Origin: Methylocapsa aurea
Lineage (GTDB): Bacteria > Pseudomonadota > Alphaproteobacteria > Rhizobiales > Beijerinckiaceae
Reading direction: 5' to 3'
Assembly (NCBI RefSeq): GCF_000746085.1
Contig: NZ_JQKO01000013.1
Location: forward strand, 87,150 to 151,149
Length of the DNA: 64,000 nucleotides
Each line of letters starts with the position of its first letter. The first letter of the stretch is position 1. The notes under the pieces are model-generated. The model was not told where the DNA came from and made no database searches. It saw only the letters and a list, made by a program, of their open reading frames with translations. Of this stretch, positions 55,093 through 63,826 are shown one piece after another. The translations under genes and the position numbers were made by a program.

Positions 55093-55521
55093 GGGATTTG
55101 GCCGGATCTGCGCTGGATCGGTCAATTGAACGGTCCAGTTCTTTGCTTCCTTGCCGGTATCGACTTCAAAAAACCCGGTTCGGTCAAAACCACGCACGAA
55201 ACAATCTTCGCGCCCGAGGATGCGAAACTCACGGTCGCGCGTGCACATGAAAGCCTTGCCCTTCCATTCGCCGCCGCGCTCGTCCATCGCGTAGACATAA
55301 TAGAATTCCGCCGCCAGAGGACCGCGCACCAGCGTCTCGCAAGCGCTGGCCTTCAAATTCCACCAGCCCTCGCTGACCCAGGTTTCGCCGTCCGTATAGG
55401 CCAGCGAAATGCTGACCCGGCTGCTGGTGTTGTTGCAGAGGCGAAAATCAGCGCGCGCCGGAGTCAGGATAGACATCGTGGCGGCCAGCGCCATGAGAGC
55501 GGGGATAATAGCTTGTTTCAT
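55090..55521 (-). CDS. DUF1036 exported protein
   Basis: The product (143 residues from ATG 55521) has a signal peptide (AIIPALMALAATMSILTPARA) and the DUF1036 domain: DFRLCNNTSSRVSISLAYTD, TWVSEGWWNLKASACETLV, FYYVYAMDERGG and FMCTRDREFRI, with four cysteines that can form disulfides. The family consists of small periplasmic proteins of unknown function common in Alphaproteobacteria. An upstream ATG at 55566 would lengthen the n-region and is less likely. The last residue before the TAG stop (IRPNP) abuts a repeat, which supplies the stop. Confidence 0.85.
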   Translation of the reverse strand: MKQAIIPALMALAATMSILTPARADFRLCNNTSSRVSISLAYTDGETWVSEGWWNLKASACETLVRGPLAAEFYYVYAMDERGGEWKGKAFMCTRDREFRILGREDCFVRGFDRTGFFEVDTGKEAKNWTVQLTDPAQIRPNP

Positions 55522-55934
55522 TGCCGTCAAGATCGCGGTTGCGCATCGATGTTCGAAAGGCTTCATGTTCGAGAGACTGCGTCAAATGACGGCGACTTGC
55601 GCGCTCCGCTGAGGAAGGCGGCGCCCTTCCGCGAACTCCGAACGTGATGTTTCAGCTCCGACGCCTCTCTTAAATGTCCATTCGCGCGTGAAACTTCGGC
55701 GCTGGAGCGGGATCGCTTCGGGGGTAAATCGATCATATCTCCCTTTTGCGCATGATCCGAAAACTCTGCAACTTTTCTAAGATGCTGTTCTGGCGCAAGA
55801 TCCGTTGCCTCTCCCATCGAAAATGCTCTATCCGTTTACATTCCGGCATTTTTCTGACAAGCGCATGTCCCCTGAGATCGGCCCTTCGCCTAAAAATGCA
55901 TGACGCCCTTGTAACGCCAATCATGGAGAACGCC

Positions 55935-56759
55935 ATGTCGGTTTCGTCGCAGCCAGGCGCGGAGCCTGATCGTGGCGAGCCGCATGATCCGGTCGAGCGA
56001 ATTGAAGGCCGCATCGACGCCGGCCTTCTCCTCCTTTGCGATCACGCCGCCAATACTCTGCCCCAGTCCTATGGCGCGCTCGGCTTGCCGCCAAGCGAAC
56101 TCGACCGCCATATCGCCTGTGATATCGGCGCGGCCTGGATCACCCGCCGGCTCGCGGAGATCTTCGACGCCCCGGCGATCCTGAGCCGTTTTTCCCGCCT
56201 CCTCATCGATCCCAATCGCGGCGCGGACGATCCGACGCTCGTCATGCGCATTTCGGACGGCCGAATCATCCCGGGCAATGCGCAAATCGACGCCGGCGAG
56301 ATCGAGCGACGCCGCAAGCGCTATTGGCAGCCCTATCGCAGCGCGATCGCGTCGAAGATCGAAGCCATGCTGGCCCTGGGCCCGATCCCGGCGGTCATCT
56401 CGGTCCACACTTTCACGCCATTCTGGAGGGAGAAGGCGAGGCCCTGGGAAATTGGCGTCCTTTGGGACAGCGACGAGCGCTTTGCCCGGCCCCTCATCGC
56501 GGCTTTGGCCGAAGATGGCCTCATTGTCGGCGACAACGAGCCTTATGATGGGGCGCTGGTCGGCGACACTTTGGACTCGGAAGTGACCCGCCGCGGGCTC
56601 GCCGGCCTCCTTGTCGAGGTGCGCCAGGATCTGGTCAACGAGAAGGAAAAGGCGGTCGCCCTCGCGGACCGGTTCGCGGGCGCCCTGGGGCCGGTGCTCC
56701 AGCGTCCGGAACTTCACCGCATTGAATTTTTTCCGAGCCGGACTGGCCGCCACGTTTAG
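55935..56759 (+). CDS. N-formylglutamate amidohydrolase family protein
   Basis: This family hydrolyses N-formylglutamate (histidine catabolism) or related N-acyl amino acids. The product (274 residues from ATG 55935, GGAG 6 bases upstream) shows LLLLCDHAANTLP (metal-binding Asp/His), LIDPNRGADDPTL, VISVHTFTPFW (His) and LLVEVRQDLV (Glu). The open frame extends to 55746, but that part runs through a degenerate repeat and is not coding. This short type lacks hut genes nearby, so another substrate is likely. A short hairpin and a 21-base tandem repeat follow its stop. Confidence 0.85.
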   Translation: MSVSSQPGAEPDRGEPHDPVERIEGRIDAGLLLLCDHAANTLPQSYGALGLPPSELDRHIACDIGAAWITRRLAEIFDAPAILSRFSRLLIDPNRGADDPTLVMRISDGRIIPGNAQIDAGEIERRRKRYWQPYRSAIASKIEAMLALGPIPAVISVHTFTPFWREKARPWEIGVLWDSDERFARPLIAALAEDGLIVGDNEPYDGALVGDTLDSEVTRRGLAGLLVEVRQDLVNEKEKAVALADRFAGALGPVLQRPELHRIEFFPSRTGRHV

Positions 56760-56789
56760 GCCCGCAAGCGCGGGTTAGATGGGCCGCAA

Positions 56790-56829
56790 GGGTGCGGCGG
56801 CAAGATTGAAGGGTGCGGCGGCAAGATTG
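56790..56829. repeat. Tandem direct repeat, two copies with 21-base period
   Basis: The 19 bases gggtgcggcggcaagattg occur at 56790-56808 and again at 56811-56829. The gap before DUF2312 (56760-56994) otherwise shows no gene. Confidence 0.85.
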
Positions 56830-56994
56830 CGGGGATTACCGGCTCGCGCGCCTTGACGATCGCCCGCGAAGGCCGCATTGCCAGCCAGGATTCGCATGAC
56901 TTTCCGTCCGCCCCGTGTCGCGGATGGCTGTTTTCAAATGGCCGCCGGGCGCCTCAAGGGATGCGCCGGCGCATCAACAAGGAGAAAGTCGGGA

Positions 56995-57249
56995 ATGACG
57001 GCAGATATCGCCGAAACCGGCGTCGCGGCGCAGGAGCTGACGCAATTCGTAGAGCGCGTGGAGCGGCTCGAAGAAGAGAAAAAGGCGATTTCCGATGATA
57101 TCCGCGACGTCTATGCCGAGATGAAAGGTCGCGGCTTCGACGTCAAGGCCGTGCGCCAGATCGTGAAAATTAGAAAGCAGGACCATTCCGAACGCAAGGA
57201 AATGGAAGCTATTCTCGAGCTTTACATGTCGGCCTTGAATATGACGTGA
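56995..57249 (+). CDS. DUF2312 (UPF0335) small helical protein
   Basis: An 84-residue protein that matches the DUF2312 family throughout: LTQFVERVERLEEEKKAIS, DDIRDVYAEMKGRGFDVKAV and VRQIVKIRKQDHSERKEMEA. It is a short coiled-coil plus helix protein, restricted to Alphaproteobacteria, whose role is unknown; the C-terminal part resembles GapR, a DNA-binding nucleoid protein of Caulobacter. AAGGAG lies about 10 bases upstream of the ATG. A long upstream open frame (from 56878) is not coding. The OYE gene follows 150 bases later on the same strand. Confidence 0.9.
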   Translation: MTADIAETGVAAQELTQFVERVERLEEEKKAISDDIRDVYAEMKGRGFDVKAVRQIVKIRKQDHSERKEMEAILELYMSALNMT

Positions 57250-57398
57250 GGTTTTCGCCCCCGCAAGAAACGGCTTCGGTCCGTTCACAATCGTTTGTTC
57301 GCATCTACGCAATCTCGCGCCGCCGGCCCATGTTCGCCGCACGGGCGGCTCCAACTTCGCCGCCCATTTTCGAGGCGCAATAATCAGCGGGGGTTGCG

Positions 57399-58499
57399 AT
57401 GACGCAGGACGCCAACGTGCTATTTTCACCTTTTCGACTCGGCGATCTTCAATTGAGAAATCGGATTGTCATGGCGCCCTTGACTCGCAATCGCGCGACC
57501 AAAGGCGCCGACGCCCCGAACGATCTCAACGCGGATTATTATCGTCAGCGCGCCTCCGCCGGTCTCATCATTTCGGAAGCCGCGCAGATCTCGCAGCAAG
57601 GTCAGGGCTATATCTGGACGCCGGGGATCTATAGCGAGGCGCAGGTCGAAGGCTGGCGGAAAGTCACCGAAGCCGTGCATCGCCAGGGCGGCCTTATTTT
57701 CATCCAGCTGTGGCATGTCGGACGCGTTTCGCATGTCTCGCTGCAACCGGACGGAGGCCAGCCTGTGGCGCCTTCCGCCATTGCCGCCAAGACGAAAACC
57801 TTCATCGAAACCGGCTTCGCCGACGTCTCCGAGCCCCGGGCTTTGGAGCTCGACGAGATTCCGGGGATCGTCGCCGACTATAAGAAGGCGGCGGAGAACG
57901 CCAAGCGCGCGGGCTTTGACGGCGTCGAAATCCATGGCGCCAATGGCTATCTGATCGATCAATTTCTTAAGGATGGGTCCAACAAGCGCACCGACGCCTA
58001 TGGCGGATCGATCGAGAACCGCATCCGTTTCGCGCTCGAAGTCACGGACGCCATCCTCGCCGTCTGGGACAGGGCCCGCGTCGGCATTCGCCTTTCGCCC
58101 GTCAGCCCCGCCAATGACGCGGTCGATAGCGCGCCAGCCAAGACATTCGGCGCCCTCGTCGCGGCGCTCAGCGCGCGGAAAATCGCCTATATTCATGTCA
58201 TTGAAGGCGCTACAGGCGGTCCGCGCGACATTGCGCCATTCGATTTCCTGGCTTTGCGCAAGGCCTTCGCCGGCGCTTATATCGGAAACAATGGCTACAC
58301 GCGCGAGCTCGCCATCGACGTCCTCAATCAGAACCGGGCCGATCTCGTCGCCTTTGGCAAGGCGTTTATCGCCAACCCCGACCTCGTCGAGCGCCTGCGC
58401 CGGAATGCGCCGCTGAACGAGCCCGACCGCAACACTTTTTACGGCGGCGCCGAGGAAGGCTATACGGACTATCCAACGCTCGAGGAAACGGCGCGATAG
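57399..58499 (+). CDS. Old-yellow-enzyme-family alkene reductase (NADH:flavin oxidoreductase)
   Basis: This FMN enzyme reduces activated C=C bonds of enones, maleimides or nitro-esters. The 366-residue TIM barrel shows LFSPFRLGDLQLRNRIVMAP, LTRNRATKGADAPN, QLWHVGRVSH, FDGVEIHGANGYLIDQFL and AFGKAFIANPDLVERLR; the His/Asn pair in EIHGANGYL binds substrate and FMN. It most resembles the NemA/xenobiotic-reductase branch. The TAG stop (58497-58499) is also the first three bases of a palindromic repeat, so the protein's end may be set by the insertion. Confidence 0.93.
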   Translation: MTQDANVLFSPFRLGDLQLRNRIVMAPLTRNRATKGADAPNDLNADYYRQRASAGLIISEAAQISQQGQGYIWTPGIYSEAQVEGWRKVTEAVHRQGGLIFIQLWHVGRVSHVSLQPDGGQPVAPSAIAAKTKTFIETGFADVSEPRALELDEIPGIVADYKKAAENAKRAGFDGVEIHGANGYLIDQFLKDGSNKRTDAYGGSIENRIRFALEVTDAILAVWDRARVGIRLSPVSPANDAVDSAPAKTFGALVAALSARKIAYIHVIEGATGGPRDIAPFDFLALRKAFAGAYIGNNGYTRELAIDVLNQNRADLVAFGKAFIANPDLVERLRRNAPLNEPDRNTFYGGAEEGYTDYPTLEETAR

Positions 58500-58613
58500 A
58501 GCGCTTTCCGATCGAATGGAGTCATTCGATCGATCAGAAATCGCTCCAAACTTAAAAGCTTGAGCATATTCTTATCGCTCAGATTGATTCAACCTGAGCG
58601 GAATATGCTCTAG
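58497..58613. repeat. Composite palindromic repeat, near copy of 16205-16323
   Basis: It begins TAGAGCGCTTTCCGATCG and ends GGAATATGCTCTAG. The first hairpin (cgatcgaatg/cattcgatcg) matches the copy at 16205 almost base for base. It lies between convergent OYE and galU genes. Confidence 0.9.
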
Positions 58614-58681
58614 CGGCTTTCCGCAAAGGCGTCATCGAACGAGAGCGCCGCCTCGACGCCCTCGTTCAAAAGGCCAGGGGG

Positions 58682-59572
58682 CTATAGCGCGCCAAGAACC
58701 TTTTTCAATTCGGCCTTGAAAGGCGCCGCGACTTCTGGATTGGCGAGGGCGAAAGCGACATTGGCTGAAAGAAAGCCAAGTTTCGAGCCGCAATCAAAGG
58801 TCTTGCCGTCAAAACGCACGCCATGGAAGGCTTGCGTTTTGGAAAGGGCGATCATGCCATCGGTGAGCTGGATCTCGCCTCCCGCGCCTTTTTCGCCCTT
58901 TTCGAGAATTGGAAAAATCTCCGGTCCGAGGATGTAGCGGCCGGAGATCATGAGATTGGAAGGCGCCATTCCCTTTGGCGGCTTTTCGACCATACCAGTG
59001 ATCTCGAAGGTCGGGCCGAAATCCTTGCCGATGGAAATGATCCCATATTGATGCGTCTCCTCCATCGGCACTTCCTCGGCCGCGATGATGTTGCCTCCGT
59101 GCTTTTCGTAGGCCTCGATGCATTGCGCGAGGCAGCGTCCGCCTTTGCCGGCAGCGGCCTGAGTCACCATGTCGGGAAGCAAAACCGCGAAAGGCTCATC
59201 GCCGACGATCTCACGCGCGCACCAGACCGCGTGGCCAAGGCCGAGCGGCTCCTGTTGCCGCGTGAAACTCGCAGCCCCAGCGGCCGGCAGCAGGTCGGTC
59301 AAGCCCTGCAACTCCTTCAATTTGCCGCGCTTCTGCAAAGTCTCCTCGAGCTCGAAGGCGATGTCGAAATGATCTTCGATGACCGCCTTGTTGCGGCCCG
59401 TCACAAAAATGAAATGCTCGATCCCGGCTTCCCGCGCTTCATCGACGACATGCTGGAGCACGGGCCGGTCGACAATCGTCAACATTTCCTTCGGGATCGA
59501 TTTCGTGGCAGGAAGAAATCTTGTCCCCAAACCCGCGACCGGAAAAACTGCTTTGCGAATGCGCTTGGTCAT
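58682..59572 (-). CDS. galU: UTP-glucose-1-phosphate uridylyltransferase
   Basis: It makes UDP-glucose from UTP and glucose-1-phosphate for glycolipid, exopolysaccharide and trehalose synthesis. The 296 residues contain [20 protein letters not shown] and [20 protein letters not shown] (nucleotide-binding loop), [29 protein letters not shown] and [20 protein letters not shown] lies 6 bases before the ATG. A single gene, divergent from the glycosyltransferase gene at 59888, which may use UDP-sugars supplied by GalU. Confidence 0.95.
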   Translation of the reverse strand: MTKRIRKAVFPVAGLGTRFLPATKSIPKEMLTIVDRPVLQHVVDEAREAGIEHFIFVTGRNKAVIEDHFDIAFELEETLQKRGKLKELQGLTDLLPAAGAASFTRQQEPLGLGHAVWCAREIVGDEPFAVLLPDMVTQAAAGKGGRCLAQCIEAYEKHGGNIIAAEEVPMEETHQYGIISIGKDFGPTFEITGMVEKPPKGMAPSNLMISGRYILGPEIFPILEKGEKGAGGEIQLTDGMIALSKTQAFHGVRFDGKTFDCGSKLGFLSANVAFALANPEVAAPFKAELKKVLGAL

Positions 59573-59887
59573 TTGCCATCCTGAGAAAATCTATGCGAAT
59601 CCACGTCGATTTATCATAGCGAACATTGATGCGGAACCTAGAGCGCGATCGTTTCCTATTGACGCAATCGCGTTCTACAACCTTGTTTCTAGCGCATGAT
59701 CTTGTCAAAAAATCCCGCGCCTCCGTTCGATCCGTCGCGCCCCCTTGCCTTGTGTTCGCCTCGATCGAATGACGGCATTTGGACGACAGCAGGAATCGTC
59801 CCGTCCGCCTAGGCGACTGTGAGGCCGCAGCCTCACAGGGCATTCGGCCCTTGCGCGGCAGATTGCAGGAATAAGATTGCAGGAATA
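59573..59887. promoter_or_regulatory. Divergent leader with a 9-bp hairpin and a duplicated ribosome-binding site
   Basis: A weak repeat remnant lies at 59639-59700. At 59817-59838 is a perfect 9-bp hairpin (ctgtgaggc, loop cgca). Right before the glycosyltransferase, the 14 bases gattgcaggaataa are directly duplicated (59861-59874, 59875-59888), doubling the AGGA site; the ATG starts at the last base of the second copy. These are candidate control elements for the three-gene set downstream. Confidence 0.5.
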
Positions 59888-61243
59888 ATGGCGAATATCC
59901 TTTTTCTTATTCTTCCCTATCCCGGTTGTCTCGCCGCCACGCTGGACCTCGCAGAGCGCCTGCGCGCGCGCGGACACGCCGTATCTTATCTGGGCATGGC
60001 GGATTCGGAGGAAGCGGTTTGCGCCCAGGGCTTTTCCTTCACGCCTCTCTTCGAGCGGCGCTTTCCAAAGGGCTTCTACGCCGAGACCGAAGCGCTGGAG
60101 AGTCTGCCTTTCGGGCTCGCGTCGCTGCGGGCGCAACGGCGGTTCATCGCCCGCCTCCATGCCTTCGCCGCGGACCTTCAAGGAGAAAGCGGCGAAGAAT
60201 TCCGCTTGGCGCTGCAGCGCCTGGCGCCCGATCTGGTCATCTTCGCATCGACCGATCTATGGATCGAATGGACGGCCTTCATCGCTCATGCGGCTGGGGT
60301 CAAAAGCATCTATTTTCATGACTCGCTGACTTCATCCGCCAAGTCCGGCCTGCCGCCGATCTTCACCGCGCTGATCCCTGATGGCGGGCTCCTGTCTCGG
60401 TTTAGGATCGCGGCCGCATGGCGTTGGTTCGCGCTCCAAATCAAGCTTCAATCCTGGCTGTTGCGGCCGCTTGGCCTCGACCTCGATTTCGAGGGCGTCA
60501 GACGACGGCTCGCGGCGCATTGCGGCTATCGCCTCAGCCGGGCGGACCACGACCGCAAGGCGCCCCGGCTGACCGAACTGGTCGCCTGGCCCATCGCTTT
60601 CGAGTTCCCCGGAGCGGAAACGGCGGAGCGCCATTATGTCGGCGCCTCGATCCATCGCAAAAGGCGGGAGCCGCCATTTCCTTGGAACCGGCTCGACGCG
60701 CAAAAGCCGCTGGTCTACTGCGCCATGGGCACCCTCGTCTTTTCCACCAAGGAGACCTATCGGCGGTTTTTCCAGGCCGTGGTCGATCTTGCGCGATCGA
60801 GGCCAGAGCGCCAATGGGTCATCGCGATCGGCGCCGCCATCGATCCCGAGGACTTGCGCGATGTCCCGGCCGACGTGGTCATCGTGCGCCAGGCCCCGCA
60901 ACTCCAGTTGCTGCAGCGGGCGCATCTTATGATAACCCATGGCGGCGCGAATACGGTCAAGGAATGCATCGCTTTCGGCGTGCCGATGGTCTCCTTCCCG
61001 CTCGGCTGCGATCATCCCGGCAATAGCGCGCGCCTTGTGTTTCAAGGACTTGGCCTGCGCGCCGACATCCAAAAGGCGAGCGCGCCCTATCTCGGCCGCC
61101 TGATCGATGCGCTCGAGGCGGACGAGGGCCTGCGCCCGCGTATGAAGGCGATGCAAGCAAGCTTCCAAGCGCTGGAGGAAGCGGAAACCGCGCCGCGGAT
61201 GGTGGAGGCCATCTTGCGCGGCGAAAGCCTCGATGACCCTTGA
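59888..61243 (+). CDS. GT1-family glycosyltransferase (MGT/UGT-like)
   Basis: The product (451 residues from ATG 59888) has the GT-B fold of the UDP-glycosyltransferase family: an N-terminal acceptor domain (ILFLILPYPGCLAATLDLAERL, HAVSYLG) and a C-terminal donor domain with LVYCAMGTLVF, VIVRQAPQLQLLQRAHLMI and the signature HGGANTVKECIAFGVPMVSFPL. Relatives glycosylate macrolides, carotenoids and other lipophilic small molecules, so the acceptor may be a hydrophobic secondary metabolite. The thioesterase frame begins within its last codons (ATG 61233) or 94 bases later, so the genes form one unit. Confidence 0.87.
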   Translation: MANILFLILPYPGCLAATLDLAERLRARGHAVSYLGMADSEEAVCAQGFSFTPLFERRFPKGFYAETEALESLPFGLASLRAQRRFIARLHAFAADLQGESGEEFRLALQRLAPDLVIFASTDLWIEWTAFIAHAAGVKSIYFHDSLTSSAKSGLPPIFTALIPDGGLLSRFRIAAAWRWFALQIKLQSWLLRPLGLDLDFEGVRRRLAAHCGYRLSRADHDRKAPRLTELVAWPIAFEFPGAETAERHYVGASIHRKRREPPFPWNRLDAQKPLVYCAMGTLVFSTKETYRRFFQAVVDLARSRPERQWVIAIGAAIDPEDLRDVPADVVIVRQAPQLQLLQRAHLMITHGGANTVKECIAFGVPMVSFPLGCDHPGNSARLVFQGLGLRADIQKASAPYLGRLIDALEADEGLRPRMKAMQASFQALEEAETAPRMVEAILRGESLDDP

Positions 61244-61337
61244 GTGTCCGCCGCTACCTTCAATTGATCTGACGGTTGCGGCGGCCTTATCCGTTTTAGC
61301 AAAGGGTCGGGCGACCGACGATCACTGGGGGATCAGG

Positions 61338-62111
61338 ATGTTGCGCGGTTCAGATCTTTGGACGCCTTGGACGGCTGGCGCGCGGCGCGGCGGATTTGCC
61401 GTGTACTGTTTCCCGTGGGCCGGGGGCGGCGCTTCGGGATTTCGCGGGCTGGCCGAGGCCGCCCTCAACGCTGGAGTGACGCTCCATCCGATCGAATATC
61501 CCGGCCACGAGAGTCGGTTCGGCGAGGCTCCCGCCCCCTCCCTCGAGCTCTTGGCCGAGGCGATCGTCGAGGATCTGGCGCCGACTTGGGCCGGGACGAA
61601 TTTTGCCTTCCTCGGCCATAGTTTCGGCGCCAAGGTGGCATTTCGGGCCGCACAATTGCTCGAGGGCAAAGGCCTGCCCGGTCCTAAGACCGTTCTGCTG
61701 TCGGCGGCGTTTCCGCCGGGATCATGGCCGGCGGAGCCGCTGAGCATCTTGGCGGACGCTCCTCTCCTGCAACGACTGGCAAGCTTGGGCGGACTGGCGA
61801 GAGTGGGCGCGGAGGACGAATTGCTGCGGTTGATGCTGCCGACCATCAGGTCGGATCTGGCGCTCGCCGAAGCCTGGACCCCGTCCGATCGCCGGCCGCT
61901 TCGCGCCAATGTCGTCGGCCTCGCCGGCGCGGCCGACGCCTTCGCCCCACCGGCGGCGGTGCGCTGCTGGGAGAAATTCGCGGCAGGCGGCTTCGCTCTT
62001 CGAGTCTTCGAGGGAGGGCATTTCTTTCTGGATGCGAACGGCCCGGAGATCCTTGCCCTCTGCCGTCTCGAACAAGAGGATTTCGCCCGGGAGACGCCAT
62101 CGCATGAGTGA
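61338..62111 (+). CDS. Type II thioesterase (NRPS/PKS-editing, GrsT-like)
   Basis: The product (257 residues from ATG 61338) is an alpha/beta-hydrolase of the TEII type: GGFAVYCFPWAGGGASGF, VTLHPIEYPGHESRF, FLGHSFGAKVAF (catalytic Ser), LAGAADAF (Asp) and FEGGHFFLD (His). Such enzymes clear misloaded acyl groups from carrier proteins of NRPS or PKS assembly lines or release products. No NRPS, PKS or carrier-protein gene is in the window. The frame is open from 61233, inside the preceding gene, but 61338 with GGGGGA upstream leaves the usual N-terminus. Its end overlaps the exporter gene by 8 bases (ATGAGTGA). Confidence 0.87.
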   Translation: MLRGSDLWTPWTAGARRGGFAVYCFPWAGGGASGFRGLAEAALNAGVTLHPIEYPGHESRFGEAPAPSLELLAEAIVEDLAPTWAGTNFAFLGHSFGAKVAFRAAQLLEGKGLPGPKTVLLSAAFPPGSWPAEPLSILADAPLLQRLASLGGLARVGAEDELLRLMLPTIRSDLALAEAWTPSDRRPLRANVVGLAGAADAFAPPAAVRCWEKFAAGGFALRVFEGGHFFLDANGPEILALCRLEQEDFARETPSHE

Positions 62112-63807
62112 TTTTTGGCGACCTTCCGAGGCTAACCCGAACGCGGGGCGGTCTTCGCTCTCCTTGTGGAAAATGCTCGGCGCCTCGCCGGGGGCGCTCC
62201 TGCTGTCGGTCATCGCCGGGCTGGCGGCGGGCGGCGGCACGGCGGGGCTGCTGACTTTCATCAGCGGCGCGCTGGAGCGCTACGAGCCAAGCGCATCGGG
62301 GCCGGCGACCGCCTTTTTTGGACTTTGCATAGCTGCGCTCGCCGCCGGAGCCCTGTCCGAGGTTCTCCTTCTGCGGCTGACGCAGAGAAATTTGCTGGAG
62401 CTGCGGTTCTGGCTCAGCCGCCGCATTCTCGCCGCGCCGCTGCAACAGCTCCAGTCCTGCGGGCCGCACCGGCTGATGGCGGCCTTGACCGAGGATATGG
62501 AGAGCATCGCCCATGCGCATGAGATGCTGCCCTTGCTCTGCATCGAGGGCGCCGTCGTCCTTGGCGGCCTCATCTATATCGGTTGGCTGTCCTGGTTCCT
62601 GCTGCTGGTCGTTCTGGCTTTCCTGCTGGCAGGCGTGATCGGATTCCACATTCCGCAAAACGCCGCCCTGCGCTGGCTGAAGCGGGCGCGGGACGCCGAT
62701 GACGCCCTGTTCGGTCATTTCCGGGCGATGACCGACGGCTGCAAGGAGCTGAAAATGGACGCTCGCCGCCGCCACGCGTTCCTGCATGAAGAGCTCGGCG
62801 CGACGGCGGACAGGATCAGAAGCTTGAACAGCACCGGTTCAGTTTACTATATCCTGGCGGCGCAATGGGGCAAGCTGGCGTTCTTTCTCGCCATCGGCTT
62901 CGTCCTTTACGTCGCCCCGCATATTGACTTGGCGAGCCGTCAGGCAGCGACCGGCTGCACGCTCGCCATTCTCTTCATCATGACCCCCATCTCGACGGTC
63001 GTGAACGCCGTGCCGGCGCTTGGCCGCGGCCTCATCGCATTGCGCAAGATCGAGGCGCTCGGCGGCGCCATGCCGGAGGAAAAGGCGCTCGCCGATCTCG
63101 ATCCTGCCGCCATCCCACCGGTTCCCGAGACGCCCGGGCTGCTGGAGCTCGACCGCGTCACCCACCGCTATGGCGCGGAGGGAGACGAGCGCGGCTTCGT
63201 TCTCGGCCCCCTCGATCTGCGCATCGAACCGGGCGAACTGGTGTTCCTGACTGGCGGCAATGGCGGCGGCAAGACCACCTTGGCGATGCTGCTTCTTGGC
63301 CTTTATTTCCCAGAGACCGGCGAGATCAGATTGAACGGCGCGGCCATCACCGATGTGAACCGGGACGGCTACCGGCAGCATTTCGCGGCGGTCTTCGCCG
63401 ACGCCTTTGTTTTCGACAGGCTTCTCGGCTATTCCGGCCGCCGCTCCGCCGAGCAGGCGGACCAGCTGCTCGCCCGGCTGCAATTGGACGCCAAAGTCAA
63501 GATAACCGAGGGACGCTTCTCAAGCGTCGATCTGTCCCGGGGACAGCGCAAGCGGCTAGCGCTGCTCGCGGCCTATCTCGAAGACCGGCCCTTCTATCTT
63601 TTCGACGAATGGGCGGCGGAGCAGGATCCGCTGTTCCGGGAAATTTTCTACAAGGAAATGCTGCCCAAGTTGAAGGCGCGCGGAAAGACCGTCATCGTCA
63701 TCACGCATGACGATCGCTATTTTCCGCTTGCCGATCGCCTGCTGCATCTCACCATGGGACAGCTTGCCGAACCCTCGGCGCTCGTCGCCGCATCGGCGGC
63801 TGGTTAG
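62104..63807 (+). CDS. Cyclic-peptide-type ABC exporter (SyrD/PvdE family)
   Basis: A one-chain half-transporter (567 residues from ATG 62104): six membrane helices (about 25-320), then an ATPase domain with Walker A GGNGGGKTT, signature VDLSRGQRKRLALL and Walker B FYLFDEWAAEQDPLFRE. The DEWAAEQDP block is characteristic of the family exporting siderophore precursors and lipopeptides (PvdE, SyrD) or microcin-like cyclic peptides. It works as a dimer in the inner membrane. The upstream TEII and GT1 genes and 8-base overlap suggest that all three handle one product. The open frame further upstream (61909) lies in another frame of the thioesterase and is not coding. Confidence 0.92.
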   Translation: MSDFWRPSEANPNAGRSSLSLWKMLGASPGALLLSVIAGLAAGGGTAGLLTFISGALERYEPSASGPATAFFGLCIAALAAGALSEVLLLRLTQRNLLELRFWLSRRILAAPLQQLQSCGPHRLMAALTEDMESIAHAHEMLPLLCIEGAVVLGGLIYIGWLSWFLLLVVLAFLLAGVIGFHIPQNAALRWLKRARDADDALFGHFRAMTDGCKELKMDARRRHAFLHEELGATADRIRSLNSTGSVYYILAAQWGKLAFFLAIGFVLYVAPHIDLASRQAATGCTLAILFIMTPISTVVNAVPALGRGLIALRKIEALGGAMPEEKALADLDPAAIPPVPETPGLLELDRVTHRYGAEGDERGFVLGPLDLRIEPGELVFLTGGNGGGKTTLAMLLLGLYFPETGEIRLNGAAITDVNRDGYRQHFAAVFADAFVFDRLLGYSGRRSAEQADQLLARLQLDAKVKITEGRFSSVDLSRGQRKRLALLAAYLEDRPFYLFDEWAAEQDPLFREIFYKEMLPKLKARGKTVIVITHDDRYFPLADRLLHLTMGQLAEPSALVAASAAG

Positions 63808-63826
63808 ATAATATGGCGCGGCTTCC

